64,000 bases of DNA, from positions 152,633,245-152,697,244 of the forward strand of contig OY757011.1 in assembly GCA_963580285.1 (NCBI GenBank). Reading direction: 5' to 3'. Position 1 is the first letter of the stretch; each line of letters opens with the position of its first letter. Below are positions 49,654 through 61,226 of this stretch, one piece after another. The DNA is from Lucinisca nassula. Lineage: Eukaryota > Mollusca > Bivalvia > Lucinida > Lucinidae. A program made the position numbers and the translations under genes. The notes under the pieces are model-generated. The model was not told where the DNA came from. It saw nothing but the letters and a program-made list of their open reading frames with translations, and made no database searches.

Positions 49654-49984
49654 TTAACATACACTATATACAAGAGTAAGTAAAGGGATTAGGCTTGAAC
49701 CCAATTGATTTTCTTATATATTACACAGTCCTGGGGCAAGGAAATACCCAGATCCCTCTTCCTGGATCTCAGCAAATTAAAATTGCTACTACAGTAAAAT
49801 TATTAAGAGCACCTAAAATTAAGGCTTATTCTGGTCTTTAAAACATGCCTAAAAGTTTTACTTTTTCTTTCTTTGTGTTTTCTGCACCAAGTGACCTCTA
49901 GTAAGAGACCACCTTCAGGACAGTTTGAACAGTCCCAAAGGTGGCCTTAATACAGGAATTTTTTATGTATTTCACACAGAGAAA

Positions 49985-50265
49985 CATCACGTGAACAAGT
50001 CCGTGAAATGAAGACCCTCCCATACCCCACTTTATATAGAGAAAACTGGGGTTTAGGGGGGTATAGATTATTTTTCTTATTTTTGCTCCAATACATAGGT
50101 TTTGGGTACTCGTTAGAACCGCCACAATGAGGTGGTTCTAACTAGCACCCACAACCTATGTTTGCAGTATTTATAAGAAAAATATCATGGATTTTCATCA
50201 GAAAAGTAGCCATTTTGGAAATGTGAAAAAATGCACTATGTTGCACGGGTGTGTTATCGTAATTA
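49985..50265. mobile_element. hairpin MITE family H, variant with cacgtgaaca end
   Basis: 'acatcacgtgaacaagtccg' at the left, 'gtactcgttagaaccgccac' / 'gaggtggttctaactagcac' core, 'ggtgtgttatcgtaattatt' at the right. Same subtype as 2266-2585 but inverted. Confidence 0.78.
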
Positions 50266-50700
50266 TTTCCCAAAAGCAGGAAGCAAGAAGTACTTTGCGG
50301 CAACGAGAAACCAACTGAAAATAGAATAGATAATATAACCTCAAATTTCAGTGCAGCCAAATGCTTTTTGTTCATGTTTCTCCTGGATGTCGACTTGAGT
50401 CTGTAACATTCAATCAAATTCAAATTTCCAGTTTATAGAGCACAACCTTTTCTGCACAAAAAGCAAAAACAGATCTACAGTACCATCTACCCCAAGCTGA
50501 AGCACCAAATCATGAAGCTTGTTAATTTAAACTCATGCATGCACTTCAAAAAAAGTCATATACACTGAAAATGTTTGTGATGTATATAACTTTAATGATT
50601 AATTACTTTTGGCCATAACAAGGGTTACCTATAACTGCAAATGCAGTTTTGTGCATATACATCAAGCTGAAAATTACCAAGCAAAAACTGACAGTGTTCT
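50266..50700. other. no feature recognised
   Basis: Ordinary AT-rich sequence with no repeat or gene signal. Confidence 0.4.
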
Positions 50701-50712
50701 TGCTTTTATATG

Positions 50713-50933
50713 GGCCCCGTCAAGCGATTTTGGTACTTATCGCCTATGCGAGCAGCGAAGGTTCATCCGCGCAGTCTCGCCAGATCCTTTGCTGCTCGCT
50801 CATACAAGCAGTGAATCAAGAGGAAGCTTCAGACAGAAAGCCATATCCCTGGCCCCTCTGAATGGCTGGGCATGCGCAGTTTTAATTTGTCATGACGGAA
50901 TGCTCGAAGACCCAAATTCGCTTGGCGGGGCTC
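50713..50933. mobile_element. MITE family K, copy 6 (14-bp core deletion)
   Basis: Same inverted orientation as copy 5. One arm of the central hairpin lacks 14 bp. Flanks ATATG (50708-50712) and ATATA (50934-50938) are probably a one-mismatch 5-bp TSD. Confidence 0.85.
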
Positions 50934-50939
50934 ATATAA

Positions 50940-51570
50940 AAAATATATATATCCCCACAAAAAACTCTTTTGTCAAGTAGACTTTTTTTCTGACATAGCG
51001 GTAAAAGTGATGAATCAAAAAGGAAAAGTAAAGGTATGCAAGAAAAATGGATCTGTTCTCCTGTAGCAGCAGACTTATCTGGGCCCACAGTGTTTGCCTG
51101 TATGCAAAAATATTTTTATAAATTCAGCAGACGACATAAGCAGACATTTTCAGATGTAGTTTTTGGTTCAGTATCAGCCAGCTGATTGATTTTATGCACA
51201 AATGTGTAATACACAGACAAAAGAAAACAACTCCATCAAAACTTTTTTCTTACCATGAAGGTTTCATTATTACAATCATATTGCAAAGGCTTATTCCATT
51301 GAATGATTCTGCAAAACTTTCTCAGAATGAAAGTTCAGATTCCCTAAGAAAAAGGCCTTAGTTGCCCATTTGTTCAAAACAATGTTGTTTATCAAGGTAT
51401 TATTAAAACTTTGATCATTTTATATGGCAACTATAAAATAAAGCTTTGCAAATGTGATAGCTACCCAGACACATTCTCTCAACAACACCAGTGTATTAGA
51501 TACCGCACTTGCTAGAATAATTACCCCATATAGTGCCAATCACGACAATTGTCTGCTTTGCCGTCTGCAG
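50940..51570. other. no clear feature
   Basis: Contains 'gggcccacagtgtttgcctg' and related text near 51070-51115, a half-core of the TTAA-MITE super-group. Otherwise unassigned. Confidence 0.4.
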
Positions 51571-51580
51571 GTTATCTTAA

Positions 51581-52090
51581 CCCTTTCCCACTCAGATACA
51601 TGTTTTTATGTGTCTGCACCCCCCCCCCCCCATTTTAAGCCCCAGATGCACCTAAAATCTGCATTTCTACCCCTGGATAGTTATGTATGCTTTGTGTAAG
51701 GCCCAAACGGTCGCTAAAATTTATATCTCAGGGTGTCTGGGCTCAAAAATGCCTGAAAATTGATGCTGATAAAACATGCTGCAAACAGTGAAAATGGCCA
51801 GTGCCAAACACCTTAATTGTTGCCTTGACAGCTGTGTGAAAATTAAAATGTGGTCAAAAATTCATGTGAAAATACACTTTTTGCCAACTTTGAGATGCCC
51901 CCTCTTTACCATGACAACAATGATCAAGTCATGAAAGGTTGCATTTGAAAGGCTACTGCCCAATGAACATTCATACCAAGTTTGGTGTAAAACAGACCAT
52001 CCATTATGAAACAATGACTAGTTGAAGTTGCTGTCAGGTGCAACACTGTGAAAATCAGCGAAATTCACAAAATCCATGAGTGGTAAAGGG
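51581..52090. mobile_element. 510-bp piggyBac-like MITE of a different subfamily
   Basis: TTAA at 51577-51580 and 52091-52094. TIRs CCCTTTCCCACTCA and TGAGTGGTAAAGGG. A poly-C run at about 51617-51630. No hairpin core and no transposase frame. Confidence 0.85.
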
Positions 52091-52099
52091 TTAAAAGTA

Positions 52100-52190
52100 A
52101 TTTTTTTTTGCAAACAGTGTGGGCCCAGATCAGACTGCTTCTGAAGGAGCAGTCTGAACTGGGCCCACACTGCTTGCCTGTATGCAAAAA
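52100..52190. repeat. 'gatcagactgcttctgaagg' hairpin core
   Basis: GTGTGGGCCCAGATCAGACT pairs with AGTCTGAACTGGGCCCACAC around TTCTGAAGGA. It directly follows the 510-bp element. Confidence 0.8.
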
Positions 52191-52297
52191 TATTTTTAAA
52201 AAGTTTGCCAAAAAAATCAGCTGACGACATTTGCAGATGCAGTTTTTCTTGGCGTCTCAAGGGTAAACACTTTGTCTACCAACAACAAACTCATTAA

Positions 52298-52856
52298 CCC
52301 TCATCCTGCTGAACATGACAACCTCTACCTTTGCAAACAATTTAGATCTAGATCAGATGGCTTTAAACATCTGATCAGAAAATGTATGTGTGTGTGTGAA
52401 TTCGGGTTTAATGTCGCTTTCAACAATTTTTCAGTCACATCCCGACGGTGTCTGGTTGCGACAGGGAGCTCAATGCTCACTTTTATAGTGTTGCATCACT
52501 GAAGTATCATGTCCCAGACACATTACATACCACATCCAGTCACATTATCCTGACACTGGGTCGACCAGTCCTAGCTTTACCCCGTAAATCTGAGTGCCAA
52601 GCAAGGAGCAGCTAGTACCATTTTTAACGTCTTTGGTATGTCGCGGCCCGGGATCGAACCCGTGACCTCCCGTTCCCCTGAGCGGACACTCTACCAACTG
52701 AGCTATCGGGGCCGGTGATCAGAAAATGTAATCTGATCAGGATCTACACTGTCATGTCATGTATTAGAATTAAACAACGACAAGGTATCAAGTAATTTGA
52801 TTGGCTGACAGTCAGAAATGGGTGATACCAAATTAATTTATTCAGCAGTATAAGGG
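52298..52856. mobile_element. piggyBac-like MITE split by a SINE F
   Basis: Left TTAA at 52294-52297 with CCCTCATCCTGCTG. The right end TATAAGGG is followed by TTTA (a decayed TTAA). The core is interrupted at 52386, and the second half resumes at 52716. Confidence 0.87.
52387..52715 (-). mobile_element. SINE F, full length, nested in a MITE
   Basis: Flanked by TGATCAGAAAATGTA (52372-52386 and 52716-52730), a perfect 15-bp TSD. The tRNA-like head lies at the right (52640-52712 on the minus strand). The (TG) tail has only about five units here. Confidence 0.94.
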
Positions 52857-52974
52857 TTTAGCTAATGATGCAGTGAACAACTGGAATCTGATCTTCCTGT
52901 AAAATGATGTAATGTCAAACAGACGTCTGCTCTTATTATACCATCACTTTCTGGACAATTTTGTTCAGGTTTAA

Positions 52975-53195
52975 CCCTTTTTGTACCAAATGGAATCTTC
53001 CTCCCTATATATAGCAGGAGTCCATTTCAAAATTTAGGTGTGTCAGGTTGTGTTTTCTTCCAAATCTACGTGGAAACTGGTTAAACGTTTTACAAACAGT
53101 GTAGGCCCTGATCAGACGCCGCATTCTGCGGCGTATGATCTGGGCCTGCACTGTTTGCCAGGGTACCCGTTTTGGGGTTTCTGGTACTAAATGGG
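52975..53195. mobile_element. piggyBac-like MITE, GCCGC subfamily
   Basis: TTAA at 52971-52974 and 53196-53199. Core GATCAGACGCCGCattctGCGGCGTATGATC has one arm mismatch. 'cccatttagtaccag' at one end, 'ccctttttgtaccaaatgga' at the other. Confidence 0.92.
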
Positions 53196-53451
53196 TTAAT
53201 AAAAAAATAAAACACATCCATAACTACTGAATATTTTATTAACATCAATTTCATGATGATGCACATAAGCAAATATATTTTTAATTCTGAAAAGCAAGTG
53301 AAAAACAACAAATCATTAGACTACTGGGGCAGATATCGTATATAACAAGCACTGTTATCATTCTAAATTTTTATATTTTCAATTCATTTAAATGCCTTAA
53401 CATAGCTATTCAATATAGCTTACGCTCTGTAGCAACAAGATTACTATTTAA

Positions 53452-53647
53452 CCCATTGTATGCGAGCAAACAGTGCAGGCCTAGATCAGAGGCCACAGAA
53501 TGTGGCATCTGATCAGGGCCTGCACTATTTGCTAAGAGAATTTTCCATCAAAAATAGAAAAACCAAAAAATAGGCCTGACACCCCTCATATGACAAATGG
53601 TCTTGTCCAACATATAGCAATGGAAGAGTCCCCTAGAATAGAACGGG
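53452..53647. mobile_element. piggyBac-like MITE, 'ggccacagaatgtggc' subfamily
   Basis: TTAA at 53448-53451 and 53648-53651, termini CCCATTGTATGCGAG and CTAGAATAGAACGGG. Core GATCAGAGGCCACagaaTGTGGCATCTGATC. Confidence 0.87.
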
Positions 53648-53801
53648 TTAATTATCACTGTATGTGTGCATGACACTTTGCCAGCACATGCCAATGACAA
53701 CTTGAAAATTATGTCAGGCAAGCTATGCATGTTATAGATGTATTGCTGTAAGTCTATTTGAAAAGAAAAAAAAAAAATTTTTGGTTTGGTTTGGAATTTA
53801 A

Positions 53802-54006
53802 CCCTTATCTTGCTGTTCACGACAACCCCTATCTTTGCAAACAGTGTAGATCCAGATCAGATGGCTTCTGAAGAAGCCATCTGATCAGGATCTACACTGT
53901 TTGGCATTCAGTTTATGAATTTGTAGCAATAAATTACATAAAGTAATTTGATTGGTTGATAGACAGAAATCGGTGTGGCTTAAATGAATATTCAGCAAGA
54001 GAAGGG
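53802..54006. mobile_element. piggyBac-like MITE, 'gcttctgaagaagc' subfamily
   Basis: TTAA at 53798-53801 and 54007-54010. The same 205-bp length as the copy at 49449-49653 and nearly identical sequence, so it is recently active. Confidence 0.93.
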
Positions 54007-54039
54007 TTAACCTGTACAGTGCAATTCCTTTCACCATAA

Positions 54040-54135
54040 GCTGTGTTATGGAATAATCCAAAGGGGAGAAAGGAGGTAGAAAATTTCATGATCATTCTCC
54101 ATGTAAGAATGTTGCTAGATCCGGAAGAGGGTCAT
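54040..54135 (-). mobile_element. SINE G fragment
   Basis: 'aaatttcatgatcattctcc', 'atgtaagaatgttgc' match the SINE G body. Confidence 0.6.
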
Positions 54136-54147
54136 TCCAATATACAC

Positions 54148-54395
54148 CAGGGGCCAGTTGTTCAAACCTTCGTTAGCTTAACGAGCTCGTTAGTGGTCAT
54201 ATTGTTAACTGTTCTAGCAAGTTTAATATTTAAAATTTTGGTATTTTGCAGAAAAAATGTAAGCAGCTTTTGCAAATGCAAAAGCTGCTCACATTTTTTT
54301 CAGCAAAAATATTAGCATATTTGCCATATTAAATGATCAAAGTTTTAACAATACATTAACTAATGACGTCGTTAGTTTTGAACAACTGGTTCCTG
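54148..54395. mobile_element. hAT-like MITE family N
   Basis: Inverted ends CAGGGGCCAGTTGTTCAAA and its complement ending TTCCTG. Inside, 'gcttttgcaaatgcaaaagc' is a hairpin. CAGGG-type ends suggest hAT, but the 8-bp flanks (ATATACAC and ATAATCAG) do not match. Confidence 0.72.
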
Positions 54396-54489
54396 ATAAT
54401 CAGTCAGACACATATCTGACTCAGCCAATATGGCTGAATATTCTGTTTTGGAGCTTATAGCTCTGTCAAAACTATTAAATCTTGTCTTG

Positions 54490-54684
54490 TTGAACCAGGA
54501 TACCCTCTCTCTTTGCAAACAGTGTAGATCCAGATCAGATTCCGAAGTAGCCATTTTATCTGGATCTTCACTGCAATTCAATTGGTGAACCTCTAGCAAT
54601 AAATTACATCAAGTACATGTAATATGATTGGTTAATGGTCAAAACTGGGTGTTGAGAAAAATAATTTTTTCAGCATAACAAGGG
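54490..54684. mobile_element. piggyBac-like MITE, degenerate
   Basis: Right end 'cataacaaggg' with TTAA at 54685-54688; the left end is decayed. Core 'cagatcagattccgaagtag' has lost most pairing. Confidence 0.7.
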
Positions 54685-54844
54685 TTAACATCAACAATAT
54701 GTCCAGCTGGTCAGATAACCTAACCACACTTCCTTTTCACAAGTTTGAAGCACATCCAAATATGCCACTGTACCAAACAGTAAACTTTGATATAAATAAA
54801 TGGAGTGCTGACTGTCAATTACTGCTTTTCCTGCCACTAAATTA

Positions 54845-55145
54845 CGGCCCCGCCTATAGGGGCTTGAAGAAATATATGGGCTGCATGATGCTTCCACGCA
54901 GAGCTGAATCTGGCCCGCACACTAGTACTGGTAAACCGCTTAGAGGGTCTAAGCCTGTCCAGGAACCGCGGTGCGAGGCGGACCGTCCATGCTAATAAAC
55001 CCTATTGGTTTCATTGGGCGACAGGGCTTGAGATGTCATTTCATCTCAACGTCGGCTAAAAGTCCCACAAAATTGGAAGCAACGTCTCCAAAATGACCTT
55101 TACAGTGTTGACGGGGACGTTAAACCTCAAATCAAACAAATCAAA
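54845..55145 (+). mobile_element. SINE D, full length
   Basis: Flanked by CTGCCACTAAATTA (54831-54844 and 55146-55159), a perfect 14-bp TSD. Very close in sequence to the copy at 39233. Confidence 0.95.
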
Positions 55146-55249
55146 CTGCCACTAAATTAATTTTGCCACATCCATTTCTGATGATCAACTGATAAAACTG
55201 AAATCTGCCAAAAAAGACAAACAGAATAGATGGCTTCACCTGATCTCAT

Positions 55250-55519
55250 CACGAAAACATGCCTATATAATTTTGACCCCCTTGAACCCCACTTTTATAT
55301 AGTAAAACTGGGGTTTCCGGAGATATACCTTATGTTTCTTATTTCTGCTCTAAAATATAGATTGTGGGTACTCGTTAGAACCGCCTCGGTGAGGCGGTTC
55401 TAACAAGTGCCCACAATCTATATTTTGAGCAGAAATAAGAAAAATATCACAATTTTTCATCTTAAAATTTTCATTTTTTTGGCGAAAAAGGTGGCAATAT
55501 ATTTGTATAGGAGTGCGTA
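55250..55519. mobile_element. hairpin MITE family H, complete copy
   Basis: Ends 'cacgaaaacatgcctata' and 'ttgtataggagtgcgtaat'. Core 'actcgttagaaccgcctc' - GGT - 'gaggcggttctaacaagt' near 55369-55408. Confidence 0.82.
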
Positions 55520-55925
55520 ATATTGAGCTATACTGTTTGCAAAGGTAGCAGATACTGTGTTCAGCAGGACCAGAGTAAAGGGTCATATAACTATAATAAC
55601 TCTTGTGTTAAAAACATGTACAAGAAAACTGTCACATTAGCCTCATCCTCCTGTTAAATGCTGTTCATAAACTGTACAACAATACAGCTGTGTCATGAGA
55701 AAACCTGTCCTCAGTGTTTGGGTCCCAGTAATCACAGTGCCAAGTCAGGGGGCAATGGTGATAATTTGAGAATTTATTTTTTTTTTGGAGGGGGGGGGGG
55801 GGGGGGGGGTCGGGTACTGACCCTTTCCAGCCTGCAGAATAGACCAGATACCTGAGTAAACAATATAGATCAAGAAAAGATGGTTTTTCATCCAACTCAT
55901 CTGGGGCTACACTGCTTGCAAATCT
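55520..55925. other. mixed unassigned sequence with a poly-G tract
   Basis: A poly-G run at about 55790-55809 after an oligo-T run. No family recognised. Confidence 0.4.
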
Positions 55926-55931
55926 GTTTAA

Positions 55932-56454
55932 CCCATTTTGTACTGGAAACCCCAAAATGGGAATCCTGGCAAACAGTGCACGCCAAGATCATGTGTCCCA
56001 GAACGGGGCTTCTGATCATACATAGCCTACACTATTTGCAAAAAGTTCAGCTTTTTTTTCCAGTAAATTTTGAAGAAAACACCTGATTTTGGAATTTGTT
56101 TGATTTGAGGTTTAACGTCCCCGTCAACACTGTAAAGGTCATTTTGGAGACGTTGCTTCAAATTTTGTGGGACTTTTAATCGCCATTGAGATGAAATGAC
56201 ATCTCAAGCTCTGTCGCCCAATGAAACCAACAGGGTTAATTAGCATGGAGGGTCTGCCTCGCACCACGGTTCCTGGACTGGCTTAGATCCTCTAAGCGGT
56301 TTACCAGTACTAGTGAGCGAGCCGGATTCAGCTCTGCGTGGAAGCATCGTGCAGCCCATATATTTCTTCAAGCCCCTATGGGCGGGGGCAGCCTGATTTT
56401 GGAATGGACTCCTGGTATATATAAGGAGAAGGATTCCATTTGGTATGAAAAGGG
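55932..56454. mobile_element. piggyBac-like MITE split by SINE D
   Basis: TTAA at 55928-55931 and 56455-56458, ends CCCATTTTGTACTGG and TTTGGTATGAAAAGGG. It is interrupted between 'acctgattttggaat' and 'ggactcctggtatatataag'. Confidence 0.9.
56096..56391 (-). mobile_element. SINE D, full length, nested in a MITE
   Basis: Flanked by CCTGATTTTGGAAT (56082-56095 and 56392-56405), a perfect 14-bp TSD. Confidence 0.95.
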
Positions 56455-56589
56455 TTAATGAATAAACTCAAAATGTACGAGCATGTTTGTGTCCATAATC
56501 ATAAATGCGAGAGTTCTCTTCAGAAACTCTGGGGCGAAAGGGTTAAATAAATTTATTTCATACTGACAATCTGATTGACTGATCAATTG

Positions 56590-56875
56590 ATTTGAGGGTT
56601 AACATCACCGTCAACACTATAGTTCATTTTCGATACATTGCTTCCAATTTTGTGCGACTTTACCCGACATTGAGATGAAATGACATCGCAAGCCCTGTCT
56701 CCCAATAGAACCAATAGGATTTATAAGCATGGTCGGTCCTACTCGCACCACTTTGCCACGGCAGGCTTGGACCTCTAAGCGGTTCACCAGTACTTGTGTG
56801 TGGGCAGTTTCAGCTCTACATGGAAGCATCATGCAGCCCATCTATTTCTTCAAACTCCGATGGGGTCGGGGCTGA
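56590..56875 (-). mobile_element. SINE D, diverged
   Basis: From 'gatttgagggttaacatcac' to 'aaactccgatggggtcgggg'. TGACTGA occurs on both sides but is too short to be sure of a TSD. Confidence 0.83.
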
Positions 56876-57014
56876 CTGACGAGGCGATTCTAAGGGGTAA
56901 ACACAATATACATTTTCAAGATCAAATCCGAAAAGCCTCCCTATTATTGTTATCTGAGGAATATAGGAAGAATTCCTTAGAGACTCAAGTGAACCCTTCA
57001 GAATCATGGTTAGC

Positions 57015-57415
57015 CATTATCTCACTGAACACAACCCCTACCTTTGCAAACACTGAGATCCAGATCAGATGGCTTCTGAAAATGCCATCTGAATCCAGTT
57101 GTTCAAAGCATCGTTAGCTTAACGAGCTTGTTAGTGGTCAAATTGTTAATTGTTCTAGCAAGTACAATATCTAATATAGTGTGATTTTTGCTGAAAAAAA
57201 GTATATTTGCCATAATAAATGATCAAAATTTTAACAATATGTTAACTAACGACATCGTTAGTTTAGAACAACTGGCCCCTGATCAGGATCTATACTGTGT
57301 GTCATGCAGTTGGTGAACTGAACGGATACATTATTTTGAGTTAGCTCATTTTGGAAAGCCAGAAATGGGTGTGGCTAAATAAATTATAATTTATTCAACA
57401 GGATAATTAACAGTT
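57015..57415. mobile_element. degenerate TTAA-type MITE with MITE N inserted in its core
   Basis: 'ctcactgaacacaaccccta' and 'gatggcttctgaaaatgcca' belong to the host element. After 57291 the host resumes with 'tcaggatctatactgtgtgt' and 'ttattcaacaggataatt'. Confidence 0.72.
57095..57291. mobile_element. hAT-like MITE family N, shortened copy
   Basis: 'ccagttgttcaaagcatcgt' to 'agaacaactggcccctg'. It lies in the right arm of the host palindrome. Confidence 0.75.
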
Positions 57416-57536
57416 AATGACAAATGTTTGAGTCACTGTACATGCATATTCTGTACAGCAGACTCAACACATTTATAACTAGTGGATTTGGAATGGAATT
57501 ATCAGCACAAACATATCAATTATTAACCCTTGTCCT

Positions 57537-57731
57537 GCTGAATATTCATATGTGCCACACGCACTACCGATTATCAACCAATCAGATTACCTGTAGCAAA
57601 TTATTACAAAAAATTCACAATCTGAATGACAAACAATGTAGATCCTGATCAGATGGCTTCTTCAGAAGCCATCTGATCTGGATCTGCATTGTTTCAAAGA
57701 AAAGGCATATCCGGGCTCAGCAGAACAAGGG
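57537..57731. mobile_element. piggyBac-like MITE, 'gcttcttcagaagc' subfamily, inverted
   Basis: TTAA at 57533-57536 and 57732-57735. Core GATCAGATGGCTTCTTCAGA with AGCCATCTGATC. Confidence 0.9.
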
Positions 57732-58005
57732 TTAAAGGTGAAAATTATAAGTACATGTAACAAACAACAGCAACCATTACTTTATAATCATGTACATGAA
57801 ATATACAGAAATACTCATAAGCAGCAAAAATGAGAATGTTATCCAGGATTATGATAATAATGACAACAGTGATCACAGGATAACATAGCTATTCTGTGAA
57901 TGCGATGTCTACTAGAAATGTTTTGGAAGATATTTTTTCTTTCTTTGTAGCTTTGACTGAAGTCATTTTCATGGGGCTGGTACAGTTTGAAATAGAAACT
58001 AAATG

Positions 58006-58166
58006 AGTGAGTGAGTTTTAGTTTTACGCCCCACCAACAGCTAAGGTCATACGGAGAAGGGACCTCGGTTTAAAGACTCATCCGAAAGTCTGGAGAAGCC
58101 CGGGATCGATCCTACGATCCCTGGTTTACAAGGCGAGTAGCGTACCCACTGCACCACGGAGGCTTC
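58006..58166 (-). mobile_element. SINE B, full length (161 bp)
   Basis: Flanked by TAGAAACTAAATG (57993-58005 and 58167-58179), a perfect 13-bp TSD. The minus-strand head GCCTCCGTGGTGCAGTGGGT and box B GGATCGATCCC show a tRNA origin. Tail GTGAGTGAGTTTTAG side at the left. Confidence 0.94.
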
Positions 58167-58299
58167 TAGAAACTAAATGTGTCTACCATCAAGATAAATA
58201 CTGTAAAAATCCTAAAAATCCAGACACTTTAAGGACTTGCCAAAATTCTAAAATTCAACAAATTTGTTTCACGTTCCAGCAAGGAGTCCAAAAGATGTA

Positions 58300-58385
58300 G
58301 ACAGAATGGCAAACAGTGTAGACCCTGATCAGACTGCTCCTTCAGGAGCAGTCTGATCTTGGTCTACACTGTTTGCTAAGGCCTA
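58300..58385. repeat. perfect 'gatcagactgctccttca' hairpin
   Basis: GCAAACAGTGTAGACCCTGA...TCAGACTGCTCC / GGAGCAGTCTGA...TCTACACTGTTTGC around TTCA. Same core as 11395-11475; no TTAA ends seen. Confidence 0.85.
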
Positions 58386-58840
58386 TCTGTCCTAATACTT
58401 AGAAAAGATTACGGTAACACTCTGAAATTAAGTTAAATTTTTCAGAAATTATTCGCAGTGTTTTGATGTCTGTGACCTTTATCTCAAGGTCATATCAGGA
58501 GAGTTCTCTTCATAAAACTTCTTTCTAAAATCTACCATCCGTTAAAACATGAACTCACATTATTTAGGCATAGTGATATCATATGGTTTAAATGTATTAA
58601 ACAAAACTGCAAAAAGCACAAATTAAATCTAGACTTTTGACCTCAAGGTCATTAAGGGGCAGTCAAAACAATCCTAAAGAAAGTACATACTGACTATAAT
58701 CACACTATAGTTTTTAATCAATTATGAAAAACCAAGCTGAAAAGCAGAAAAAAATGTCCGTGAAAAAAATATATATAGCAGTGTGATACAAGTCAAGGAT
58801 ATGGTATGCGTTATATGCTCCTTTTTCTTAACAATTACTA

Positions 58841-59211
58841 ACCATTATCCTGCTAAATAAACTACTTCAGCCACACCTATTTCTGAATATCAACCAATCA
58901 AATTACTTCATATAATTCATTCATTCAATTCACAAACTGCATGACTAATACTCATTCAATTCACAAACTGCATGAGTGAGTGTTTGAGTTTAACGTCTCA
59001 CCAACAGCTAAGGTCATATGGAGACGGGACCTCGGTTTAAAGACTCATCCGAAAGTCTGGAGAAGCCCGGTATCGACCAGGCGACCCCTGGTTTACAAGG
59101 ACAAACTGCATGACAGTGTAGATCCTAATCAGATGGCTTCTTGAAGCCATCTGATCAGGATCTACATTGTTTGCAAAGGTAAGGATTGTTGTGTTCAGCA
59201 GGATAAGGCTT
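58841..59211. mobile_element. degenerate TTAA-type MITE split by SINE B
   Basis: 'ccattatcctgctaaataaa' at the left, 'cagcaggataaggcttaa' at the right, core GATGGCTTCTTGAAGCCATC at about 59132-59151. Confidence 0.78.
58976..59100 (-). mobile_element. SINE B, head-truncated, nested
   Basis: Flanked by ACAAACTGCATGA (58963-58975 and 59101-59113), a perfect 13-bp TSD. The tRNA-like head is missing (5' truncation). Confidence 0.93.
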
Positions 59212-59800
59212 AACTCTCTATTAGTGTGGCTATTATTAAGTTTTTGGAAAATATAAAATCTGTATGGTATTTTCTGTGACAAAGACGGAAAATGAGAAAA
59301 CTGTATGGTATTTTTTGTGACAAAGACAATCTTGCAACAAGAACATTCTATTAACAATATAAGATCGGTATGAAATGTCATATATCAGAAAATTAGGAAT
59401 AACTATCAACATGACCAAATCTTCTGGAGTACCTTGCTGGAGAATCATACAACACACTATGTCTGTAAGAAGATAGACAAAATCTGCTTCCATCCTCCAA
59501 TAACCTCATCAATCCAGAGTCAATCCACAGTCTAAAACCACGACACATTTTGAATCTGAAATGACATTAAAACCCAATCAAATAAATACGAATATGCATG
59601 TTTGGGGTGCCTGTTCAAATTTAATATCCCCAAGAAAACAATAAACACAATTTTCACTTATGGATATCACCTTCTTATTTTCAGTTCTATGTATAACAGC
59701 TGTTGTGTTTTGAATGTAAAATGAAACCTTGCATTAAACTTGCATGAAACCTTACAGTGATTTTATATGCAAACAATTACACTTATTGGTGACCTTACTG
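59212..59800. other. no feature recognised
   Basis: A short direct repeat 'ctgtatggtattttctgtga' occurs twice (59260 and 59300). Otherwise unassigned. Confidence 0.45.
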
Positions 59801-59807
59801 TCATTGA

Positions 59808-60027
59808 CCCTTTTTGTACCAAATGGAATCTTCCTTCTTTTATATAGCAGGAGTTCATTTCGAGATTTAGGGGTGTCAGGTTGTGTTTTCTTCAAAATCT
59901 ATTTGGAAAATGGCTAGACTTTTTGCAAACAGTGGAGGCCCTGATCAGACGTCGCGTTCTGCGGCATCTGATCTGGGGCTGCACTGTTTGCCAACTACCT
60001 GTTTAGGGGTTTCTGGTACTAAATGGG
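59808..60027. mobile_element. piggyBac-like MITE, GCCGC subfamily
   Basis: Left flank TTGA (a decayed TTAA), right TTAA at 60028-60031. Core GATCAGACGTCGCgttctGCGGCATCTGATC now has two arm mismatches. Confidence 0.88.
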
Positions 60028-60559
60028 TTAATGCAACATGCTGTTAATCTGTTAATATTGTATTGTAGGCTTTTCAGTAAAATATATATTGCAATAGGCT
60101 ACAGAATTTCCATTTTTCCCCAGAAAGAAAATGTCCCCTCCACACCGCACACCCACCCTCTGCCACCCCAATCTGCATACTATCCAACAGGAAATATTCT
60201 GTAAGATCTTTAGTCTATAATGGCCTTTGAAGATTATGCTAAAAATTCAAATCCCAAAGAAGGTGCACCCTCCCTTCAGAAACTTCACAGGCACCCACAT
60301 TTTAAATTAAGTTGATAAAAAAAGCTTCTAATGCACATATAAAATACATATGACTGACCTCTTGACTTCTTCTGTTGCTCATGATGTGTGAACATGGGAA
60401 TGTGGAATTTTACTAAGTGTATCAGTTGACAGGAGATGACTGAAACATTAGTTTGCACTGATTTCCAAATGCTGATAATAATCATGGAAGCAGACTGAAA
60501 ATCTGCAGATTTTTATTTCAATTCTGGCCACAGCTTATTGTAGTTAAAAGGTGACATGG

Positions 60560-60720
60560 TATCTAAATTTAGCAGGAGCCTATTTCGAAATTTTGGGGTG
60601 ACAGGTTGTGTTATCTTTAAAATTTATTCGGAAAATAGCTGAACTTTTTGCAAATAGTGTAGGCCCTGATCAGATGCTGCATTATGTGTCTGATCTGGGC
60701 CTGAACTATTTGCCAGGACT
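60560..60720. mobile_element. piggyBac-like MITE, partial
   Basis: 'gcaggagcctatttcgaaat', 'tttggggtgacaggttgtgt' and core 'gatcagatgctgcattatgt'. Termini are lost. Confidence 0.75.
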
Positions 60721-60979
60721 CACTTGATTTTGAATCAGCCATGGTACATGTAAATGAACAAAAAGTACTCTATTAAATCTGGAAATTTGCAAAATTTTCA
60801 GAATGCCTGGTTTCTCCATTGCATCTAACCATGAAATGAAAATCTCTGATGTAAACTGATACAGATAGTTTATTATTAACATACCCTGAATATTCAGACA
60901 GAAGTTTCTGCACACCAAGGTAAGCCAAATGACAAATACAGACTTCCTTACTAGTAACTTCAGACATGTCAATGGATGG

Positions 60980-61213
60980 TGTTTTTTTTTTTCGGTTTGG
61001 GTTTTACGGCCCTTTCAAGATTATTTCACTCATATCGATCCGATCGTTAATCAGAGGTGGAAGAAAACCGGAGTACCCGGAGAAAAACCACCTGACCTTC
61101 CGTTGCAGAACTTGGCGTCTCACACGTGGCCCGAGTGAGGCTCAAACCTACGGCGGTGAGAGACCTAATGACTAAGAGTCAGCGCTCTTATCAACTAGGC
61201 CACGGAGGCCCGT
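60980..61213 (-). mobile_element. SINE C, full length
   Basis: Flanked by TGTCAATGGATGG (60967-60979 and 61214-61226), a perfect 13-bp TSD. The minus-strand head GGGCCTCCGTGGCCTAGTTG, box B GGTTTGAGCC; the oligo-T at the left is the tail. Confidence 0.94.
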
Positions 61214-61226
61214 TGTCAATGGATGG

